From the NCBI RefSeq assembly GCF_022664395.1, contig NZ_JAKRET010000011.1:98453-162452 (forward strand): 64,000 bases of DNA. The letters are read 5' to 3'. The stretch's first letter is position 1. Every line of letters begins with the position of its first letter. This stretch comes from Sphingomonas lacusdianchii (GTDB taxonomy: Bacteria > Pseudomonadota > Alphaproteobacteria > Sphingomonadales > Sphingomonadaceae). Below the pieces are notes generated by a model. That model saw only the letters and a list, made by a program, of their open reading frames with translations. It was not told the origin of the DNA and ran no database searches. A program made the position numbers and the translations under genes. Of the stretch, positions 17,605 through 25,466 are shown one piece after another.

Positions 17605-17965
17605 TGCCTTTGCAGATAAGAAAACAAGCCGACTACGTTCTGGTCCACGGCAACGGCTTGGCAACCTTGGCTGAAGCCCAGCAGCACTTTCGTGACCTAT
17701 CATCCCTTCTGGTCTTAGAGCGGCGAAGTGTGAAAGGCGTGCGATTGCTGATCGATCTTCGTGCGGCCGCTGCGCACCCCCCGAAGTGGCTGCTCACATA
17801 GAGAGGGTACTGCCAGTTTTATACCGTGCGAACGATCGCGTCGCGGTTGTCGTTCAAGACACTGGTCGCAAAATTGAAACAAAAAGCTCTCACGATCCTA
17901 AATACTCTGACGTGTTTTTATCAAGGGAAGCGGCTGAAGCGTATCTTCAGGCTCAGCCTTCTTAA
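17604..17965 (+). pseudogene. STAS/SpoIIAA-like small protein with frameshift in a C run
   Basis: From ATG 17604, which overlaps the chemoreceptor stop, the frame reads LQIRKQADYVLVHGNGLATLAEAQ and VKGVRLLIDLRAAAAHPP. At the six-C tract 17777-17782 the sensible reading moves to the next frame: EVAAHIERVLPVLYRANDRVAVVVQDTG to AEAYLQ and a stop at 17965. The whole (about 120 residues) resembles small STAS-like proteins encoded next to chemoreceptors. One missing C would restore it, so assembly error is a real possibility. The last residues run into the IS481 remnant. Confidence 0.6.
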
Positions 17966-18449
17966 CCGGTCGCGTGACTGCGAACTCGCTGGTGCGATCG
18001 ATGCCGACGAACAGGTAGAGCTTGCCTTCGCGGTCCGCTACCCAAGTCGATATTGACGTCAGAGAAGCCGATCAGGCAGCGCTTGAAGCGCTGCTGTTTT
18101 GGCTTGTCACCCTCAATGCCCGGCAGGCGCGAGATGCCGTGTCGTTGGAGGCACCGATGCAACGCTGAGTGCGTCAGTGCGGGGGTGACGGTTGCATGGC
18201 ATAGAGGCAGTCGTCGAGCGGCAGCAACGTGTGGCGTCGGAACGCCACAACAGCTGCCTCCTCGGCTTTCGACAGGGTTATAGAATGAGGCGCCTTCGGC
18301 CCGGTCTTTATATCCTCGACCGTTGCTCCCTTACGCTCCTTCGCGACCGTCTTCGGGTTGATCCCCAGTTCACAGCTTAGCATAGCGAGCGAAGCTTGCG
18401 ACATGCTGTATTGCTGAATTGACGACGCGCGTGTTCGCGGCCCAACCAT
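17942..18449 (-). mobile_element. IS481-family transposase remnant
   Basis: On the minus strand the frame contains ELGINPKTVAKERKG, ITLSKAEEAAVVAFRRHTLLPLDDCLYAMQPSPPH, LHRCLQRHGISRLPGIEGDKP and KLYLFVGIDRTSEFAVTR, the characteristic order of IS481 transposases. At least two breaks in frame occur, and the catalytic core after the first Asp is absent. It is a dead fragment of about 500 bases adjoining the STAS-like pseudogene. Confidence 0.75.
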
Positions 18450-18785
18450 AACGTATCCGTCCCTGCGGCTTCCTTCCATTTCAACAAAAGGATCGCGCCA
18501 TCAAACCGTGGGATCAAACACCTAGGACTGAACGATAGCCGTGGGCTTTGGATGCCGCTGCAAAGAGGCCCACACGGTGACAGCTTTGCTATGGTTGGCG
18601 CTAATATCGCCTGCATTTACTTACACATAATGAGTATACGAAAGTATTCGTTCGCATAATGGAACCTAATTCGTACGTTTGACTTAGTGCTTCACGATTA
18701 ACGAGCTGTTCTACGAACGCATCGCGTTGAAACCGCGCAACGTCACTTCAGAAGGCGCAAGCTTGCCGTTAAGCGGAGAATGTGC
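18450..18785. other. Spacer, no gene seen
   Basis: About 335 bases between the IS481 remnant and the small helical gene at 18786. The right part is AT-rich and presumably holds the promoter of that gene. Confidence 0.35.
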
Positions 18786-19217
18786 ATGCAGCATGTTACT
18801 TACCAGCTTCTCATCGCGGAACACGATGCGATTGATAGCGCTGCCGACGACATGCTTCACGCTGCGACTGGTCACAGAGATACCAGCCATGAGCTGGCAA
18901 ACCGGCTTAGAAGTCTGGCGAATCTGGTCGCAGCGCATGTTCAGAAAGAGAGCCAGTTCGTTAGCGGCCTCGACCAGGATCATCTGGTTGGCCAATGGAT
19001 CAATGACTGGAAAGCAGGCTTGGCTGAGTTTGACCGGTTATGTGACGACTGGGAAGCGTATTTGAGCCGATGGGATGAAGAGTCGATACGTACCAATCGA
19101 ATAATATTCTCGCAGGATACTGGCGCTATGATCGAACGGTTGCGTAGTCGGGTACGTGATGAGACCGCTACATTGTACTCGGCGGCATTACAAAGCGGTG
19201 CAGTTCGTCTCCGCTGA
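18786..19217 (+). CDS. Small hemerythrin-like helical protein
   Basis: This is a 143-residue all-helical protein. An N-terminal helix carries IAEHDAIDSAAD, and a second helix contains AHVQKESQF, an HxxxE arrangement as in hemerythrin (HHE) domains. The C-terminal part shares the W...I..D...ET..LY pattern with the proteins at 1192 and 23697. ATG 18786 is preferred because AGCGGAG is at proper spacing; the ATG at 18780 is too close. The set of His/Glu ligands for a di-iron site is incomplete, so metal binding is unproven. Confidence 0.65.
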   Translation: MQHVTYQLLIAEHDAIDSAADDMLHAATGHRDTSHELANRLRSLANLVAAHVQKESQFVSGLDQDHLVGQWINDWKAGLAEFDRLCDDWEAYLSRWDEESIRTNRIIFSQDTGAMIERLRSRVRDETATLYSAALQSGAVRLR

Positions 19218-19328
19218 ATACCCGTAGCACTGTTCGGGTGCCAAGGCGGACGTGGCGTCAGTCCGCTGGTTGACAAACTGGCGACACCGGCTGCGAATAC
19301 TGATAAGAGTTGCAAAGCGAGCCGATAC

Positions 19329-19736
19329 TTAAAACGTCCGGACAAACACTCCCGGCTTCTTATTGTCTGGCAATATTCGCGCAAGATGACTGAGAACTAC
19401 ATATGTACTGTACGGCTTGAAGAGGAAGGTTGCCTTTCCTGGCATCTCACCATCTTTAGGGTGTACATGCCCGGAAGCCATAACGATTTCGATTTCCGGT
19501 CGAGTGGCGGATACGTGCCTAGCCAAGGCGAACCCATTCATCGTTCCAGGCATATCGACGTCGGTAAACAGCAGGACGATGTTGTGCCGATGCTTCGTTA
19601 GCAAATCCAGCGCTTCGTCCCCATCCATGGCCTCAAGGGCCTGGAACCCGGCATTTTGCAGAATGGATGCGGTGTTCATGAGGATCAGCGGATCGTCATC
19701 GACTACCAGCGCGTACGGTGCGGACAAGACAGTCAT
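19329..19736 (-). CDS. Single-domain response regulator
   Basis: This is a 135-residue receiver-only protein: VVDDDPLILMNTASIL with the acidic pair, LLFTDVDMPGTMNGF with the phosphoacceptor Asp, VMASGHVHP and the conserved Lys in FLFKPYS. The start at 19736 (MTVLSAPYALVV) is chosen because the receiver fold starts directly after it. It is convergent with the helical protein gene at 18786. No kinase adjacent. Confidence 0.88.
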   Translation of the reverse strand: MTVLSAPYALVVDDDPLILMNTASILQNAGFQALEAMDGDEALDLLTKHRHNIVLLFTDVDMPGTMNGFALARHVSATRPEIEIVMASGHVHPKDGEMPGKATFLFKPYSTYVVLSHLARILPDNKKPGVFVRTF

Positions 19737-20013
19737 CTGTCTCCAACGACTGCCAAAGACGCAAGTTTCTATAAACAAATGATTTTCTTATCGGAAAACG
19801 ATTCTCCGATTGCCGTTCATCGTTGTCCGTCGAAAGTGCGACGCTTGCCGGTAGCGAAACATAATCGTCCGATATCGGTAGCTGACAATGTTCGCGGTCG
19901 CTTGTTTATGAAGCGCGTCGGTATCTGTTCGCAGCGAACCGTTCGGCCGTTGCAACGGTGGCATAATCAACGGCCCGGACAGGAAAAGGGGTGAACTGCC
20001 ACCGTTCAACGTA

Positions 20014-20046
20014 GCGGGCTACATCACCATCAGTAATGTAGCCCGC
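20014..20046 (-). terminator. Hairpin downstream of the Ca-binding-type gene
   Basis: GCGGGCTACAT and ATGTAGCCCGC form a perfect 11-bp stem with an 11-base loop, eight bases after the end of the gene at 20054. A rho-independent-like terminator is likely, although no T run follows. Confidence 0.6.
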
Positions 20047-20053
20047 CAATCGT

Positions 20054-20845
20054 TCAGGCCGGCTCGCTGCCAACGACGTAAGTCGATTCACTTGTTCCGT
20101 AGTAATAGTAAGTTACGCCGTTAATCTCGTGTGAACCCAGATAGTCAACCGATCTAAGGGCGGAGTTGACAAATTTAAGCTGACCGCCCAAAGCATTGTG
20201 CGAGTTGGCATCGTTCGCGCTACTTACGCCCGACATATCTAGTACGCGATTACGGCCAAAAGAAATCGTGCCATCGCCATTGCCGTCAAACAGCTGCATG
20301 GTCGTCACCAGCAGATCGTCATTACCGAACCCGGATATCGTGTCGCCGCCCAGATTGAGACCGAGCGCGTTGTCGTGCAAAATAACTTTTGCACCATCTG
20401 CTGCGTTGATCCGGTCGTTGCCAACCGTCCCTTCGATCACGTTGGCCTCACCGAACTCGGCCCAAAGGTTTTTACGCGTCGCGCCATCAGCATAGGTAAA
20501 TTGCCCACCTTTGCTACCCAAGCCCCTGAGCTCGATCGAACCCCCGTCGTTGCTAACGACTTGAATGTGATCCGGTCCTGCAAGATCTGGTCCGGTCCCG
20601 TCAATATCGATAATGCCATTCGGACCAGGCGAGATGAAGCCATCACCATTGAAATCGAAGATTGGCTTCCGGGTTATAACCGCATTATTCTTGCTGAAAT
20701 CAAGGAACACGTCGTCGCCAATTTCACCGTCGTCCAATGCGAACGTCGTCGTGCTCATGGCGAAAAAGACGTTGCTGGATGCATCGGCAATCACGTTGAT
20801 CAGCGTGGCACCAGACACCAACGCATCGTTGTTTTTGAAACCCAT
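20054..20845 (-). CDS. Putative Ca-binding protein, paralogue family member 1
   Basis: This 263-residue acidic protein starts MGFKNND. It has two EF-loop-like motifs, DFNGDGFI (residues 64-71) and DGNGDGTI (187-194), each followed by a short hydrophobic/Asn-Asp segment (GIIDIDG, NRVLDMSG). Gly/Asp-rich stretches such as VGNDRI and LNLGGDTISGFGNDDLL resemble RTX-like calcium-binding proteins. There is no signal peptide, and the C-terminus is Tyr/Gly/Ser-rich (YYYYGTSESTYVVGSEPA), compatible with type I secretion. Two more members are at 34638 and 35505. Function unknown; Ca binding is inferred from motif only. Confidence 0.7.
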   Translation of the reverse strand: MGFKNNDALVSGATLINVIADASSNVFFAMSTTTFALDDGEIGDDVFLDFSKNNAVITRKPIFDFNGDGFISPGPNGIIDIDGTGPDLAGPDHIQVVSNDGGSIELRGLGSKGGQFTYADGATRKNLWAEFGEANVIEGTVGNDRINAADGAKVILHDNALGLNLGGDTISGFGNDDLLVTTMQLFDGNGDGTISFGRNRVLDMSGVSSANDANSHNALGGQLKFVNSALRSVDYLGSHEINGVTYYYYGTSESTYVVGSEPA

Positions 20846-21306
20846 AACCTACCCCCTGCGAGTGCTTTAACAGTCTTGGACAGCCTTGTTGGGTAACGGT
20901 CCGTCGCGGTTGTCCGCAGGCCATGCTGCACTCAAGCAATACCCCGATATGCGTTTAACTCTTTGATAACTATGAGTCTACCAATCGTTCGCAAAGGATC
21001 TGCGAAGCGACGAGCAACGAGGGCAACAGGCTCGCACTGTGGGTAGGCTGAAACGGCCGAAAAGCTGGTCGGCCATGCCGACCACGCCGGCGGATGCCGG
21101 GAGCAGCGCATCGCTGGAGGTGAGGAGATAACTTTCCGATCCGTGCAAGGCGGTGCATGGCGTGGGTAAGTTGAAGCGTCAGTTTGTCACGAAGCTACAG
21201 TATACGACGCAACTGCATCTTCATATTTTTACGTAAATTACGCTGAATATCGGAATCGGTGAGTAAAATTGGCGGACTCTTAACCGGCTGCTCCTAAACC
21301 GATGCG
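20846..21306. other. Divergent spacer of about 460 bases
   Basis: It lies between the start of the Ca-binding-type gene (minus) and the MHYT-GGDEF-EAL gene (plus). I see no gene in it. It should contain both promoters. Confidence 0.35.
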
Positions 21307-23697
21307 ATGTTCCACGGCTTCATGACCGTGCTGGATTGCATCCGGCATATGCACGAGGGTCGGCTTGTCGCCGTAGCCGGTATGGTTTGTGCAACCGGCA
21401 CCTATGCAGCCTTCGCCATTGCCCAGCATGCAACACGCGCGACCGGAAGCCTTAAAATGCGCTGGGGGCTGGTCAGCATCGTCGCCAGTGGGTGCACGGC
21501 GTGGGCCACCCATTTCATCGTCTTGCTCGGCTTCCGCCCTGGCATGCCTGCCGCGTTCGCGCCGATCCAGACCGCCATATCGCTGACTGCGGCTATCATT
21601 GGTATCGGTCTCGGCATCGCGCTGTCCCTGCGCAGCAGACGCCGGCGCTGGCGACAATTCTGCGCAGGCATGGTCATCGGCGCGACCATCGCGGTTCTCC
21701 ATTATGTTGGGCAGTCGGCGTATCTGGTTCCTGGCGAAGTGCATTGGGACATAACGCTCGTTGCGTTCTCCGTGGTGGCGAGTATCCTTATTGCCGGCGG
21801 AGCGCTCCTGGCAGTTTCCGCCCGGAACCGACGCCTGCGCGGTCTGGCAGCGCCGTTGCTGTTGTTGTCGATCGCGGTCCTGCATTTCTGCGGCATGGCG
21901 GCAATGACGCTGCACTTCGATCCGACCATGTCGCTTCCGGACGATGCAGTAACGCCAGAAGCAATCACCCCAGTAGTGGCAGGGGTATCGCTTGCGCTGC
22001 TCATACTGGCTGTAACGGGGTGGCGCTTTGACCTGTCGTCGAAGGCGCGGGTGCGTCTGGATCGAGAGCGCATGCGTGAACTTGCCAATCTCGCGTTGGA
22101 AGGGTTGCTGATCTGCCATGACGATCTGGTCGTGACGGCCAACAACAGCATGGAACGCTTGTCAGGACGGCGCAGTGGCGGATTGGCAGGAAGCTTCGTC
22201 AGTACCCTGCTGCCTGGGCTCGACATCGCCAGCATGCCCGAACGCGAGGAGCGTGAGGCGCAATTGGTGGCGGCAGATGGCCAGATGGTACCGGTACGCG
22301 TCCTGCGACGTAATATCGGCATGGACCGGACAGTCCAGACCGTCATCGCCGTACGCGACCAGCGGGAACGGTTACGAACCGAAGCCAAGATGCGGACGCT
22401 TGCCTTCAACGATACGCTGACGGACCTTCCCAACCGTACCCGTTTCCTCGAGCTTCTCGGCGTACATGCCGCGTCGCGACGGGAGAACGAACGGTCGTTT
22501 GCCGTGCTCATGCTCGATCTGGATCGTTTCAAGCCAGTCAATGATACCTTCGGGCATGCTGCTGGCGATATCGTACTGCGGCTTGTCGCTGATCGCTTGC
22601 AGGCGCTGCTGCGTGATGAAGACATTGTTGCACGGATCGGTGGCGACGAGTTTGCTATATTACAGCTCACCGCGGACCATCCAGACGCAGTAGTCGGCCT
22701 ATCGCAACGAATTATTGCGGCTTTCGAGAATGCCCCATTCATGCTTGAGGGGCAGGCCATCCATATCGGCATCAGTATCGGCATTGCCATGGCGCCCACC
22801 GATGGCGCCGGCCCGGCAGAACTGCTTCATAACGCCGATCTCGCTTTGTATGCCGCCAAGGCGGATGGAAAAGGGACGTTTCGGCGCTACGAGCCGCTGC
22901 TCGATGAGAAGGCGCGCGAACGACGGACGCTTGAGGCAGGGCTTCGCCATGCGCTCGTGTCCGAGCAACTCGAGCTTCATTATCAGCCGCTTGTCGATGC
23001 CAAAACCGGCGCCTTTTGTTCGGCGGAGGCGTTGCTCCGGTGGCATCATCCAAAACTCGGGATGATCCCACCGATGGTGTTCGTTTCGGTCGCGGAAGAA
23101 ACCGGGCTCATCCTGCAGCTCGGGGAATGGGTACTGCGTACCGCGTGTATGGAGGCTGCAACATGGCCGGACGAGCTTGGTGTGGCGGTGAACCTGTCAC
23201 CCGCCCAATTCCAGGACCGATCGCTGGTTACGCTTGTCGAACAGGTGCTCGAAACGAGTAATTTGGCACCGCATCGTCTGGAGCTGGAAATCACTGAAGG
23301 CATCCTGCTCGACGATGAGAAGCGAACGCTGGAGACGCTGTCCGCTTTGCGGGCGATGGGAGTCCGCATTGCGATGGACGACTTTGGTACCGGCTACTCT
23401 TCGCTAAGCTATCTGCGCAAGTTTCCGTTCGACAAGCTTAAAATCGACCAGTCGTTCGTACGCCAGATACCCGACGATCCGGACGGTGTTGCCATTGTCC
23501 GAGCTATCCTTACGATGAGCGCCTGTCTGGGCATCGGCACGACGGTGGAGGGGGTCGAGACCGCCGAGCAGTTTGCCTTTTCGGTCGCCGAAGGGTGCGA
23601 CACGATCCAAGGCTACTATGTCAGCCATCCCCTCAAACGTACCGACTTTGCGACCTTTATTGCCAACTCGCAGACTTCTGGAACGGAATGCGTTTGA
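21307..23697 (+). CDS. MHYT-GGDEF-EAL c-di-GMP enzyme
   Basis: This is a 796-residue membrane protein. Residues 15-245 form a seven-helix MHYT sensor region, with ATHF, VLHY and VLHFCGM as the repeated metal-ligand motifs. Such domains are proposed to bind copper and sense O2, CO or NO. A PAS-like segment (about 260-350) follows. The GGDEF domain has an intact GGDEF active site and an RxxD inhibitory site (RDED) just before it. The EAL domain has EALLRW, DDFGTGYSSLSYL and EGVET, so both synthesis and breakdown of c-di-GMP look possible. The stop overlaps the start of the next gene (TGATG). Confidence 0.94.
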   Translation: MFHGFMTVLDCIRHMHEGRLVAVAGMVCATGTYAAFAIAQHATRATGSLKMRWGLVSIVASGCTAWATHFIVLLGFRPGMPAAFAPIQTAISLTAAIIGIGLGIALSLRSRRRRWRQFCAGMVIGATIAVLHYVGQSAYLVPGEVHWDITLVAFSVVASILIAGGALLAVSARNRRLRGLAAPLLLLSIAVLHFCGMAAMTLHFDPTMSLPDDAVTPEAITPVVAGVSLALLILAVTGWRFDLSSKARVRLDRERMRELANLALEGLLICHDDLVVTANNSMERLSGRRSGGLAGSFVSTLLPGLDIASMPEREEREAQLVAADGQMVPVRVLRRNIGMDRTVQTVIAVRDQRERLRTEAKMRTLAFNDTLTDLPNRTRFLELLGVHAASRRENERSFAVLMLDLDRFKPVNDTFGHAAGDIVLRLVADRLQALLRDEDIVARIGGDEFAILQLTADHPDAVVGLSQRIIAAFENAPFMLEGQAIHIGISIGIAMAPTDGAGPAELLHNADLALYAAKADGKGTFRRYEPLLDEKARERRTLEAGLRHALVSEQLELHYQPLVDAKTGAFCSAEALLRWHHPKLGMIPPMVFVSVAEETGLILQLGEWVLRTACMEAATWPDELGVAVNLSPAQFQDRSLVTLVEQVLETSNLAPHRLELEITEGILLDDEKRTLETLSALRAMGVRIAMDDFGTGYSSLSYLRKFPFDKLKIDQSFVRQIPDDPDGVAIVRAILTMSACLGIGTTVEGVETAEQFAFSVAEGCDTIQGYYVSHPLKRTDFATFIANSQTSGTECV

Positions 23698-24095
23698 TGC
23701 AGAGTCAACGGAAACGCGAACACGATGCGCTGCGGGCAAGCATGGCACGGTTCCTGGCGATGCTGGATGCTTCGACTGGCGTCGATCACATCAGCCTGCT
23801 TCGCGAGCGGATGCTGTTTTCCCAAACGTTCAGTACCCATCTGCTGAACGAACATAACGATCTGCACAAACTTGCGAATGCCGGCCAGTCCGCCCTTTTA
23901 CGCGAACGCGACACCATAATTCTTAAACTTCGGGAAGACTATAGCACCCATATCCGCCAGTGGACACCACCGTTGATTACGTCCGATCCATCCGGGTATC
24001 GCTCCGCAGTGCTCGCTCTACAACGTCGGCTACTCGATATCATGGAATGGGAAGAGCGAATTTTGCCCATTTTTGCCATCGGCTTCGTGAATTGA
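23697..24095 (+). CDS. Small hemerythrin-like protein coupled to the MHYT-GGDEF-EAL gene
   Basis: This is a 132-residue helical protein whose ATG overlaps the TGA of the c-di-GMP enzyme, so both are made from one message. It has KREHDALRASM in the first helix and HLLNEHNDL (HxxxE) in the third. The C-terminal part HIRQW...I..D.SGY...EERIL aligns with the proteins at 1192 and 18786. The coupling suggests it modifies or reports to the c-di-GMP enzyme. A metal centre is possible but not shown. Confidence 0.7.
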   Translation: MQSQRKREHDALRASMARFLAMLDASTGVDHISLLRERMLFSQTFSTHLLNEHNDLHKLANAGQSALLRERDTIILKLREDYSTHIRQWTPPLITSDPSGYRSAVLALQRRLLDIMEWEERILPIFAIGFVN

Positions 24096-24096
24096 A

Positions 24097-24363
24097 TCAA
24101 TATTTACGGACGCAGAGGTGTTTGAACTCGAATTTTTGGCAAGCCTTGGGTAGATGGCCAGCGGGTGCTGGAGCGGTATAGTCTTCGTCAACCGCAACGG
24201 GCTGCGCGCATGAAGGATTCTGTCGCAAGCGCCTAGCCTCCTGCACCAAGTCATCCCAGTAGATCAGCGTATCCTTATACACCGGGTGACCACGCAGCCG
24301 GCGAGCGCTTGCAAACGCGTTGGCGAGGTTGTCCAGTATCGAGCCGTAAAATTCCATGGCCAT
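24097..24363 (-). CDS. Small hypothetical protein downstream of ppa
   Basis: An 88-residue reading starting MAMEFYGSILDNLANAF and continuing RRLRGHPVYKDTLIYWDDLVQEARRLR looks like a genuine helical protein rather than a shadow frame. No good ribosome-binding site is visible. It follows the pyrophosphatase gene on the same strand with an 82-base gap and is convergent with the gene ending at 24095. Function unknown. Confidence 0.45.
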   Translation of the reverse strand: MAMEFYGSILDNLANAFASARRLRGHPVYKDTLIYWDDLVQEARRLRQNPSCAQPVAVDEDYTAPAPAGHLPKACQKFEFKHLCVRKY

Positions 24364-24445
24364 CGATAGCTTGGGTGGCCGGTAAAGAAAAGAAAACCAC
24401 GTGAAGCAGGTTGCCGAACTCTCGCGAGCCCGGCAGCGCGGACGG

Positions 24446-25042
24446 TTAGAACGGGCCTGTTTTGCGCTCGCGCTCGACCTTGTCCATTCCTGGCGCCTCT
24501 TCGCCAGCCTTCTTGGCGTCGTTATAGCGGTCGATCGCTTCCATGGTAATGCGGCGCGCTTCGTCGCGACCGCCCCAAGTGCCGACCCGCACCCACTTCT
24601 TCTTTTCCAAGTCCTTGTAGTGGGTGAAGAAATGCTCGATCTGTTCAAACACGATCTCAGGCAAATCATCCTTCTCGCCAACATTGGAGTAGTAGGGGAA
24701 GGTTGAGTTGACCGGTACGCAGACCAGCTTCTCATCCCCGCCAGCCTCGTCCTCAAGGTTCAGAACAGCGATCGGGCGCGCGCGTACGACGCAGCCTGGA
24801 ATGAAGGGCGAGCGAGCCACGACCAGCGCGTCAAGCGGGTCGCCGTCAGGCGAAAGGGTGTGCGGCACGAAGCCGTAGTTCGCGGGGTAACGCATCGGCG
24901 TGTGCAGGATCCGGTCAACGAACAACGCGCCCGACGCCTTGTCGAACTCATACTTCACGGGTTCGCCGCCAACTGGCACTTCGATGACGACGTTAAGGTC
25001 GTCGGGAGGACTCGTACCCACGGGGATCAGTTCAATTCGCAT
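24446..25042 (-). CDS. ppa: Inorganic pyrophosphatase
   Basis: This is a family I soluble pyrophosphatase of 198 residues, which splits PPi to phosphate and pulls biosynthetic reactions forward. The signature DGDPLDALVV gives the three metal-binding Asp residues. KYEFDK, RYPANYGFVP and the C-terminal KKWVRVGTW also fit the family. ATG 25042 (MRIELIPVG) matches the usual N-terminus; the reading could extend to 25117 but those residues are not family-like. It is a housekeeping enzyme and unusual among accessory genes; it may be a second copy or an essential gene captured by the replicon. Confidence 0.95.
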   Translation of the reverse strand: MRIELIPVGTSPPDDLNVVIEVPVGGEPVKYEFDKASGALFVDRILHTPMRYPANYGFVPHTLSPDGDPLDALVVARSPFIPGCVVRARPIAVLNLEDEAGGDEKLVCVPVNSTFPYYSNVGEKDDLPEIVFEQIEHFFTHYKDLEKKKWVRVGTWGGRDEARRITMEAIDRYNDAKKAGEEAPGMDKVERERKTGPF

Positions 25043-25268
25043 AAGAACCCTGTCGATGAGGAAGGTGGCCGCAACCGGCCCCAGTGCAGTACGCACATAC
25101 CTCGGCATGCGGCCCAAGGCGATGCTGCAACGTCAGCTGAGCAGTACCGATCAGGGACGCGACACCGTTTAGCAATTTCGTCAGTGCTGCCCTTACTGAC
25201 TTACGGCCGTGGTTCTTGGTTGGGAAAAGGGCCGGTTCTAACGAGCATACTGCGGCTGTCAGACTGCC

Positions 25269-25466
25269 TCATTTGAAGCAGCAATAGCCATGCTGGGCGA
25301 TCAGGGTGATCGCCTCTTGCTCATCGACCATGCTCGTCTGAAGCCTTACAGCCCGATCCAGCGCCCACGGACCAAGTTCATCCGGGAGGTTGGCGCCGTC
25401 CTCGTCGCTGGTAAGCGCATGCAAACCGCTCGTAGCGGTGTAAAGCCAGACGGCCATATCTTTCAT
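25269..25466 (-). CDS. Small conserved-looking protein coupled to GGDEF-EAL gene
   Basis: This is a 65-residue protein (MAVWLYTATSGLHALTSDEDGANLP…, ending HGYCCFK). Its ATG directly abuts the TAG of the upstream GAF-PAS-PAS-GGDEF-EAL gene (TAGATG), so translation is coupled. Composition is that of a folded small protein and not of a shadow frame. No function is known to me. Its position mirrors the gene at 23697, which is coupled to the other large c-di-GMP enzyme. Confidence 0.65.
   Translation of the reverse strand: MKDMAVWLYTATSGLHALTSDEDGANLPDELGPWALDRAVRLQTSMVDEQEAITLIAQHGYCCFK

Noticed and set aside
24097..24756. 219-codon frame over the pyrophosphatase gene
   Set aside because: Its first 130 or so codons overlap ppa in another frame and are Arg-rich. 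Only the last 88 codons look protein-like and were kept as a separate small gene.
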